Shown in pieces: positions 35,748-41,318 of a stretch of DNA of 41,318 nucleotides (position 1 is its first letter; every line of letters starts with the position of its first letter). The stretch is from an uncultured bacterium (lineage in GTDB: Bacteria > Spirochaetota > UBA4802 > UB4802). The translations under genes and the position numbers were made by a program. The stretch is taken from positions 1 to 41,318 of the forward strand of contig CALEUQ010000043.1 in the NCBI GenBank assembly GCA_937920495.1, written 5' to 3'. The notes beneath the pieces were generated by a model, which saw only the letters and a list, made by a program, of their open reading frames with translations, had not been told where the DNA came from and ran no database searches.

Positions 35748-37178
35748 TTATTTTACTTTGACATATTCCAGTTCTGCTTGTGCACCGTTGCTACACACCA
35801 GAATATAAATCCCGGAAGATTTCAGTATCTCATGTTTTTTTGTAGTAATCTTGCGCGCCACAAGTTCTCCGTCTATATACAGTGAAAGCGTTTTGCCTTC
35901 GCTGCGCAATTCGTACTCATGCCAGCCTGTGGTAGTATACGGAATTTTGTATCCACACACATCCACTTCTTCTGGTAAAAGTGTTATCACAGCAGCAAGC
36001 CCACCGTAGCCAGCAACACCTGCTAAGATGACACTCCCCTTATGCAAGCGACCCTTAACCTTACACACCATATTCTGAAAGCTTCCGGTTTTTTTATAAA
36101 GACCACCCTTTTCATTTGCATCAAGCTTTACGATATTTGTATCTTTTTGTTTGGTAAAACTTATGGCTGACTCATAGCCTGAGAATACGTGCTGCCATCC
36201 CTTTGGTGTATGAGAATCAATCCATTCATTAAAATGTTCATCAATAGTAAAATTTTCTTCATTTTGTGCGATAGTTACCGATAGTGGCTCAATGTGTTCA
36301 AGAAACTTTCCAAACACCCATCCCCTGCTGCCACTTACTGAAACCACTCTATACCAGTAGTCGCGCACATCACCAATCTGCACCGAATCCATTGAGCGTT
36401 CCAGCTGTATAACAAACTCACCTTTATTGAGTTTGCCGGTAATCTGCCCGTGCGTGCCAGCTGAATCGCGTAAATTAACATTTTCACCCTTGCATCTAAA
36501 CAACCGATAGTACTCGGCACTTGCGTTATACTTATTGCAAAAGTTTTGCAGCATTTCAGAAAGCTTATCTGCATGTCCTTTTAATTCGATCTTTGGATTT
36601 GCCAGTGCATTCAGCAGCATGTGTACAAGCGACGACAGGTATGTTGTTTCCGGATAGCGTTTATAAAATTCCATTATCGGATTTATTCTACCCGGACTCT
36701 TCTGTATAGTAAACTGCAGTATTTCAAAATCTATTGCTTCAATAAAACGGCTGCCGGGATACAATGATACAAATTCATCATACAGTTTACCAGATGTAAA
36801 AATATAGCATCCAGTATCATTGACAAGTATAAGATCAAGTCCTGACTTTTTATTTATGGCTTCCAGTTTATTGTTAAGCCTGGATTCAATTTTTTTATTT
36901 TTTGTTTTTTGTATTTCACCACACTCATCGGCATATTCTTCATTCAATTGATTAATGAGTCCTAAAAGCGCTTTAATTCTATAATAGTATATCCGTTCAC
37001 CATCTTCATAACTTGAAGTCTTTGCAAGTGTATCAAGTACCTTCAATGCCTTTGCATAATTTCCATTATCAATATAGGCAACAGCATCTTCAATAGTTGC
37101 CGGTGCCATGGATCTATAAACCATTACACCAGCTATTGCTACAATGACAATTATCCCGGCTATAAATTTCTTTGACAT
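35748..37178 (-). CDS. Membrane-anchored SH3b and jelly-roll domain protein
   Basis: 476 residues. A signal anchor (about 5-22) is followed by a helical, TPR-like region (about 28-230), an SH3b domain (about 232-295; NVNLRDSAGTHGQITGKLNKGE, then GWVFGKFL), and a C-terminal concanavalin-like beta-sandwich (about 305-476; HFNEW..GW, WHEYELRSEGKTLSLYIDGELVA). SH3b domains bind peptidoglycan and jelly-rolls often bind sugars, so it probably sits at the cell wall. It begins 7 bp after the apgM stop with TGAGGG as ribosome site, likely in one operon with it. Confidence 0.8.
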   Translation of the reverse strand: MSKKFIAGIIVIVAIAGVMVYRSMAPATIEDAVAYIDNGNYAKALKVLDTLAKTSSYEDGERIYYYRIKALLGLINQLNEEYADECGEIQKTKNKKIESRLNNKLEAINKKSGLDLILVNDTGCYIFTSGKLYDEFVSLYPGSRFIEAIDFEILQFTIQKSPGRINPIMEFYKRYPETTYLSSLVHMLLNALANPKIELKGHADKLSEMLQNFCNKYNASAEYYRLFRCKGENVNLRDSAGTHGQITGKLNKGEFVIQLERSMDSVQIGDVRDYWYRVVSVSGSRGWVFGKFLEHIEPLSVTIAQNEENFTIDEHFNEWIDSHTPKGWQHVFSGYESAISFTKQKDTNIVKLDANEKGGLYKKTGSFQNMVCKVKGRLHKGSVILAGVAGYGGLAAVITLLPEEVDVCGYKIPYTTTGWHEYELRSEGKTLSLYIDGELVARKITTKKHEILKSSGIYILVCSNGAQAELEYVKVK

Positions 37179-37185
37179 ATATCCC

Positions 37186-38397
37186 TCACCATGGATAAGT
37201 ATTGTGTACTATCATGCCTAAAAGCTCATGTGCTCGCTTTACAACAATACCGGTGTTACCAGCATCTACTTCGTTAAAGCCTTTACAATTGTGGCTCACA
37301 TTTCTGTCAGGTGAATATATGACAAAAGGAACGGGATCGCTTACATGCGTACGTAAGGATAGTGGTGTGGGATGATCAGGCATCACAAGCACCGTGAAAT
37401 TGTTGTAGCGGTTGAGCATATTCACAACAGGCCCTACAACTTTTGCATCAAAATCCTCTATTGCCTTTAGTTTATGCTGTAAATTGCCCTCATGCCCTGA
37501 TTCATCAGGTGCCTCAACATGCAAAAACACAAAATTTGCATTCCTCATTGCATCGATACAAGCCTGCGCTTTACCGGTATAATTTGTATCGATATACCCG
37601 GTTGCTCCTTCAACATGAATTGGTGTAAGTCCTGCAGCTTTCCCAATTCCATGGATGAGATCCACCGCTGCAATCGTATGTCCATGCAACCCATAGAGCT
37701 TAGACAATGGCTCCATCTTTGGCCTGTAACCACCTCCCCACAGCCAGATTCCCGTTGGATTACCTCTGAATGTGCTTTTAGCATCTGCAATTTTTTTACT
37801 ATTAACTATCGCCACCGCTGCCCTTTGCATGATGTCATTGAGCAGATCACTGTGTGCACCCTTTGGCATAAACTCTTGAATTTCTTTTCCCTGTATATCA
37901 TGAGGTGGCGTTGTGACCGGCAACTCACCTGAAAAATTGCGCACCACCATAATATTACGATAGGATACACCTGCATAAAACTCTATGCCATCTATCTGAA
38001 TAGCGCGTGCTATCTCATCAATAACAATCTTTGAAAATGCTGAATCAATATGCCCTGCAGAAAAGTCTTGCATACTATTGTGTTCGATAGTTACTATGTT
38101 ACAACGGAACGCAACATCACCCGGACCAAGATCAATTCCCATGTTAAGTGCCTCCAGCGGAGCTCTGCCGGTATAACAGGTGGCAGGATCATATCCAAAG
38201 AGAGAAAGGTTTGCAACATCACTGCCCGGTGGCATTCCAGGTGGCACTGTGCAAGCCAGCCCGCAAATGCCATTTTTTGCAAGGTAATCCATGTGAGGAG
38301 TGTGTGCATATTGTAATGGCGTTTTACCACCCAGCTTGTCAATTGAGTAATCCGCCATACCATCACCAACAAGTATTGCAATTTTTCGTTCATTCAT
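37186..38397 (-). CDS. apgM: apgM-type cofactor-independent phosphoglycerate mutase / proposed homoserine kinase
   Basis: 403 residues of the alkaline-phosphatase superfamily: metal site GDGMADY (11-17), nucleophile Ser59 in PPGSDVANLSLFGYDP, PDESGHEGN near 300 and MPDHPTPLSLRTH near 350. This archaeal-type mutase interconverts 2- and 3-phosphoglycerate without bisphosphoglycerate. A bacterial subgroup of the same family has been proposed to be homoserine kinase in threonine synthesis; the sequence alone does not settle it, and no threonine gene is nearby. Its start overlaps the end of the SAM hydroxide adenosyltransferase gene by 8 bp. Confidence 0.88.
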   Translation of the reverse strand: MNERKIAILVGDGMADYSIDKLGGKTPLQYAHTPHMDYLAKNGICGLACTVPPGMPPGSDVANLSLFGYDPATCYTGRAPLEALNMGIDLGPGDVAFRCNIVTIEHNSMQDFSAGHIDSAFSKIVIDEIARAIQIDGIEFYAGVSYRNIMVVRNFSGELPVTTPPHDIQGKEIQEFMPKGAHSDLLNDIMQRAAVAIVNSKKIADAKSTFRGNPTGIWLWGGGYRPKMEPLSKLYGLHGHTIAAVDLIHGIGKAAGLTPIHVEGATGYIDTNYTGKAQACIDAMRNANFVFLHVEAPDESGHEGNLQHKLKAIEDFDAKVVGPVVNMLNRYNNFTVLVMPDHPTPLSLRTHVSDPVPFVIYSPDRNVSHNCKGFNEVDAGNTGIVVKRAHELLGMIVHNTYPW

Positions 38398-39148
38398 AAA
38401 GTAATTCCACCATATCGCCTGTTTTCAAAGCTAAATGTGTGCTGCAATCTTTTTGATTCATACAAATCTCAATAAAACCACTGCTTCCCGGTAATATGCC
38501 AATTGTACTATCGGGCAAATCTGCATAGGTTGTGCAATGATATAGAGTATAGCGCGTGTGAGCCAGCAACGTGTGCAATTGTAGAGAATATCTATCATTT
38601 GGCAATGATAAAATGCAATTACCAAATCTGTCAATGTGCATCACTTTAGTAACTATCGCACCTGCTTTTATTTCGTAAAACGGAAAAGGATGTATTTTGT
38701 ATTGAGTATATTCTTTACAGGCAACTGCTTCAAAACCACCACATGCCAATTGTGCAGCTACTACAGCAAAAATGTCCCTGCCATGAAATGTAGATGAAGC
38801 GTGAATAAACTCCACAGTTTCCACAGCATATACTTTGATGGTATCCTGTTGCAAGCACCCTACTATTCCATTGTCCGGCATAAAAAAATAATACCTGCCA
38901 TCTGACACCAGCAAAATGTTTCGTTGCGTGCCAACACCGGGATCAACAACTACAATAAAGACACTACCTTCAGGGAAATAGCTGTATGATGTTACAAGCA
39001 TATACTGCGCATGTTCTATTGAATACGGCAAAACATTGTGACATATATCAACTATATGCCCCGTATATCCGTGTGCATACATCACACCTTTCATAACACC
39101 AACATATGGGTCATCTAATCCAAAATCTGTTATCAGTGCAATGATCAT
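38390..39148 (-). CDS. SAM hydroxide adenosyltransferase (DUF62 / chlorinase-fluorinase family)
   Basis: 252 residues with the family's motifs: ITDFGLDDPYVGVMKG (6-21), VVDPGVGT near 67, FMPDNGIVG near 88, and TFHGRDIFAVVAAQL near 119-133, then IDRFGNCILSL. The enzyme cleaves S-adenosylmethionine with water to adenosine and methionine; fluorinases have an extra loop that is not evident here. It is the first gene of a run with apgM (8-bp overlap). What SAM turnover means beside apgM is unclear. No SAM riboswitch is visible upstream. Confidence 0.88.
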   Translation of the reverse strand: MIIALITDFGLDDPYVGVMKGVMYAHGYTGHIVDICHNVLPYSIEHAQYMLVTSYSYFPEGSVFIVVVDPGVGTQRNILLVSDGRYYFFMPDNGIVGCLQQDTIKVYAVETVEFIHASSTFHGRDIFAVVAAQLACGGFEAVACKEYTQYKIHPFPFYEIKAGAIVTKVMHIDRFGNCILSLPNDRYSLQLHTLLAHTRYTLYHCTTYADLPDSTIGILPGSSGFIEICMNQKDCSTHLALKTGDMVELLYE

Positions 39149-39246
39149 TGTTAACTATCCCTGCTAATACAATATTATTAACAATAGATACAATTTTATC
39201 AATATTTATCTTTATCTCTAAACGATAATTATTAAAGAAAATCACC

Positions 39247-39320
39247 AATAATTCCTTAAAAATATTTTGTTAATAAAACGGTGTACACCTGCGCCGCCCA
39301 AGCCGGCGGGGGTGTACACT
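39247..39320 (+). repeat. Mosaic palindromic element, copy B
   Basis: The first 33 bases equal 25270-25302. The hairpin part has perfect outer arms GTGTACACC / GGTGTACAC enclosing a GC-rich centre (GCGCCGCC-CAA-GCCGGCGGG). It sits upstream of the HEPN gene in the 39149-39550 gap, which otherwise shows no gene. Confidence 0.85.
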
Positions 39321-39339
39321 TTTTTTATATAGTATTATT

Positions 39340-39415
39340 AGATCCTGAATCACGTTTTAGGATGAAATGGAGAAAAAGATCCCGCATTAAACGTTTCCCC
39401 ACACAAGCTGGGATG
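39340..39415. repeat. Degenerate copy of the GATCCTGAATC repeat
   Basis: TTAGATCCTGAATCACG..TTAGGATGAAATGG followed by AAGATCCCGCATT. It keeps the outer words of the family at 16232 and 32685 but lacks the 22-bp units. Confidence 0.55.
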
Positions 39416-39550
39416 CACTATGGCACTACAGTGGCATTAATTACAAAATATTCATATACACCAATTTATTGCAAAAAAAGACTTGAATTATTACCATAAA
39501 AAAATTATAGTTAGAATAAGCTATAAATACTTACTTACTGATAAATGTAA

Positions 39551-39934
39551 ATGGAAAGTACATTAGAAAAAATACAATTCAGGCTTAATCAAAGCAGGGA
39601 AAAAATTAAATTAGCCACTATTTTCCTTGAAAAGAAGGATTATTGTGACTCGGTATTAGCTTCATACAGGGCAATTTTTTACGCCATACGGGTTTTATTA
39701 GTTGATCATGACATTGATTCCGATGATCCGGACAAAATTATAGAGATATTTGAAAAATATATGGAATCAACACCCTTTGGAAATACCAAAATAATAGAAA
39801 TTGCCAAACGGTCAAAAGAGATCAAGGATCATGCGGTGAATTCAAACGGCCAGATTAAATGTGATCAAGCTGAAGTGATGCTTAACAATGCAACTGCAAT
39901 TTTAAATGAAGTGGAACGCTATTACTCACATTAA
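39551..39934 (+). CDS. HEPN-domain protein, no antitoxin partner seen
   Basis: 127 residues, all helical, with the HEPN signature around SVLASYRAIFYAIRVLL (34-50). R87-x6-H94 (RSKEIKDH) fits the Rx4-6H RNase motif of HEPN toxins, though the usual polar residue after Arg is Ser. HEPN proteins of this size usually pair with a MNT nucleotidyltransferase; none is adjacent. No ribosome site is evident before ATG 39551. The stop overlaps the end of the convergent moaE gene by 4 bp. It may be an orphan toxin or a small RNA-binding protein. Confidence 0.72.
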   Translation: MESTLEKIQFRLNQSREKIKLATIFLEKKDYCDSVLASYRAIFYAIRVLLVDHDIDSDDPDKIIEIFEKYMESTPFGNTKIIEIAKRSKEIKDHAVNSNGQIKCDQAEVMLNNATAILNEVERYYSH

Positions 39935-40341
39935 CCGGTTTTCCACTGTGAGCCATCTTTATAAAATTCCTTCTTCCAGATAGGCACTATTTTTTTCAAT
40001 TCATCTATGATATATTGTGAGGCAGCATATGCGTCTTTCCTGTGCATTGATGTCACAATAATAACAACACTTGCCTGTCCTATATCCACACGCCCTAATC
40101 TATGAACCACAATACAATCGTTAATAGCAAATTGCTCTGAAGCTTTTTTCATTAATGCATTGAGTTCTTTTATTGCCATAGATTGATGTGCTTCATATTC
40201 CAGGTATACTACTTCCCTGCCATTGTCAATATTTCGTGGCCGGCCAATAAAACATACCACCGCACCATCGGAGGGATTGGTACACTGTGCAAGCAATGCT
40301 TCCACATCAATGGGCTCATGTTGCAACGTACACTGCATCAT
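39931..40341 (-). CDS. moaE: Molybdopterin synthase catalytic subunit MoaE
   Basis: 136 residues with MoaE marks: GAVVCFIGRPR (26-36), VVYLEYEAHQSMA (44-56), VVHRLGRVDIGQASVVI (78-94), HRKDAYAASQYIIDELKKIVPIWKKEF and GSQWKTG at the end, with the catalytic lysines. Together with MoaD it inserts two sulfurs into cyclic pyranopterin phosphate to form molybdopterin. It follows moaD by 6 bp; its ribosome site GGAGG lies in the glycine codons that end moaD. An in-frame ATG at 40338 is an equally possible start. Other molybdenum genes are not in the window. Confidence 0.95.
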   Translation of the reverse strand: MMQCTLQHEPIDVEALLAQCTNPSDGAVVCFIGRPRNIDNGREVVYLEYEAHQSMAIKELNALMKKASEQFAINDCIVVHRLGRVDIGQASVVIIVTSMHRKDAYAASQYIIDELKKIVPIWKKEFYKDGSQWKTG

Positions 40342-40347
40342 AATCCA

Positions 40348-40593
40348 TCAGCCTCCGCCTACTGGTGGGATAAGGTCAACAACATCATTTTCATGGATTA
40401 CTGCATCATTGGAACAATATTCTTCATTTATTGCTACAAATATAGTTTTGGCTATACGCTTGAACTCGTGATTTGAATTCGCCAGATAGCGTACAAGTTC
40501 TCCTGCGGTTATATCGCTTTCCACATCAAATTGCTTTTTCCTGAAACCCAGCACTTCAGCTGCTTCCGCAAATGCCTGTACTACAATTTTCAT
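40348..40593 (-). CDS. moaD: Molybdopterin synthase sulfur carrier MoaD
   Basis: 81 residues with the ubiquitin-like fold: FAEAAEVLGFRKKQFDV, then TAGELVRYL, VAINEEYC and DVVDLIPPVGGG. The C-terminal Gly-Gly that carries the thiocarboxylate is present, preceded by an extra glycine. MoaD pairs with the product of the next gene, moaE. It begins 6 bp after the small unknown gene; no strong ribosome site is seen, so coupling with that gene is likely. Confidence 0.93.
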   Translation of the reverse strand: MKIVVQAFAEAAEVLGFRKKQFDVESDITAGELVRYLANSNHEFKRIAKTIFVAINEEYCSNDAVIHENDVVDLIPPVGGG

Positions 40594-40599
40594 TATTAA

Positions 40600-40890
40600 T
40601 TACTTCTTCTTACTGTTTCTTTTCATCATGAAAAGGTAATGTTTTACATAAGGGTGAAACATTTCTGGCACTGTAGACAATTCTAACTCATCGGAATGAT
40701 TAATAATCTGATTGACAATATTTTTTGTTAAATCTTCTTCCGCAGAATCGATTACCGTCTTGAAGCGTTTTACCACTTCTTTGTCAACAGCGTCAACAGA
40801 AAGTTTATTCATAACGGTACATAATTTCAAAAGATTTGTTTTTCGTTTGCCTCGTGATTGTGGCTTTTTTGCATCCTTCTTCAATGGCAT
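40600..40890 (-). CDS. Small basic protein of unknown function upstream of moaD
   Basis: 96 residues from ATG 40890, chosen because GGGAGG lies 10 bp upstream; the longer frame to 40908 starts inside that site. It is Lys-rich at both ends (MPLKKDAKKPQSRGKRK and MMKRNSKKK) with a helical middle. I do not recognise the family. It is 6 bp from moaD and probably in the same operon, but nothing in the sequence ties it to molybdopterin synthesis. Confidence 0.6.
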   Translation of the reverse strand: MPLKKDAKKPQSRGKRKTNLLKLCTVMNKLSVDAVDKEVVKRFKTVIDSAEEDLTKNIVNQIINHSDELELSTVPEMFHPYVKHYLFMMKRNSKKK

Positions 40891-41256
40891 GAAACAATGA
40901 CCTCCCAAAAATAAAAAGCAATCATAAAAGTATTCTATATTATGTAAAGATTAATTTCAAAAAAATATTCTTGCCCCTTTGTATATGGCTGACCAACTTC
41001 TACATATAGGCTCTGACCCTTTGTTATTGAATCCCGACTTGTGTCGAGGCACGATCGATTTTAATGCTCTGACCCCATTTTTTGTTCAACTTGCTCTGTA
41101 TGCTCTGCGCTGTCAGCCTGATATTTTTTTTAGGCTCTGACCCCATTTTTTCCCAAAATTTTTAAAAAAATTACCACAACCTTTTACAATTTTCCCACCA
41201 GATGCGTTGTATATACATAGAATCTATTACAAAAACGTAACACATGGAGGAATACT
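40891..41256. repeat. Intergenic region with GGCTCTGACCC repeats upstream of the RAYT gene
   Basis: GGCTCTGACCC occurs at 41009-41019 (only three C) and the full GCTCTGACCCC at 41066-41076 and 41134-41144, the last two followed by ATTTTTT. CCCGACTTGTGTCGAGG near 41034 is another imperfect palindrome. No gene is seen in the 366 bp; the repeats are probably targets of or remnants left by the neighbouring transposase. Confidence 0.65.
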
Positions 41257-41318
41257 ATGGCCAGGAAATTGCGTGTACAAATGCCCAATCTTACCTATCA
41301 CATCACATCCCGATGTAT
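41257..41318 (+). mobile_element. REP-associated tyrosine transposase (RAYT), first 20 codons
   Basis: GGAGG precedes ATG 41257, and the frame reads MARKLRVQMPNLTYHITSRC up to the window end. This matches the start of Y1/IS200-like RAYT proteins (MAR.LR...P...YH.TSR), the YHITSR strand belonging to the HUH nuclease fold. RAYTs act on short palindromic REP elements, several of which occur in this window. The catalytic HUH and Tyr residues lie beyond the edge. Confidence 0.75.

Noticed and set aside
39149-39250. SAM riboswitch before the SAM hydroxide adenosyltransferase gene
   Set aside because: The AT-rich leader shows no SAM-aptamer core or long paired helices.

Overview
The window most likely comes from a spirochaete (Spirochaetota). 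The evidence is the flagellar order flgN-flgK-flgL-fliW-csrA, a Leptospira-type DUF1577/PilZ-like protein directly upstream of it, several diderm outer-membrane proteins, and an AT-rich genome with strong Shine-Dalgarno sites. The acetyl-CoA/ADP-forming synthetase genes suggest an anaerobic or fermentative lifestyle. Phylum is inferred with moderate confidence and genus cannot be given. I saw no rRNA, tRNA or CRISPR array.

Left part (182-8725, minus strand): a compact three-gene set that looks like an envelope polysaccharide export and modification cassette. It encodes an SLH/TPR lipoprotein, a giant protein combining a carbohydrate-binding-like domain, TPRs, an outer-membrane barrel, FlgD-like Ig domains and an OmpA domain, and a DUF2194/NodB-like deacetylase. 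A lysoplasmalogenase-like membrane protein lies upstream of it. From 9543 to 15143 comes the flagellar hook-junction and regulatory operon (flgN, flgK, flgL, fliW, csrA) headed by the PilZ-like gene.

Middle (15408-25053): a CPBP intramembrane protease, a PAS histidine kinase, a probably catalytically dead 5'-nucleotidase-like domain fused to an outer-membrane barrel, a coiled-coil lipoprotein, a hendecad coiled-coil membrane protein, an orphan ADP-forming acyl-CoA synthetase alpha subunit with a TPR protein, and a small DGC-type cysteine protein. A repeat-rich intergenic island (25054-26053) ends in a promoter overlapped by a large palindrome. This promoter reads into an acetyl-CoA operon: CoA-transferase/GNAT fusion, fused ADP-forming acetyl-CoA synthetase, and a Pta-N/DRTGG-type ATPase.

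Right part (31112-41318): a small unknown gene, a crotonase-family protein, a decayed acetyl-esterase pseudogene, a chemoreceptor, an SH3/jelly-roll protein, an apgM-type mutase, a SAM hydroxide adenosyltransferase, an orphan HEPN protein, moaD/moaE, and the first 20 codons of a REP-associated tyrosine transposase (RAYT) preceded by copies of the GGCTCTGACCC motif. At least four families of short palindromic or tandem repeats are scattered between genes.

The most unusual items are the all-in-one exporter protein with its partners, the pseudo-phosphatase/barrel fusion whose 3' coding end is exactly duplicated downstream around a GC-rich palindrome, and the operator-like palindrome on the acetate operon promoter.
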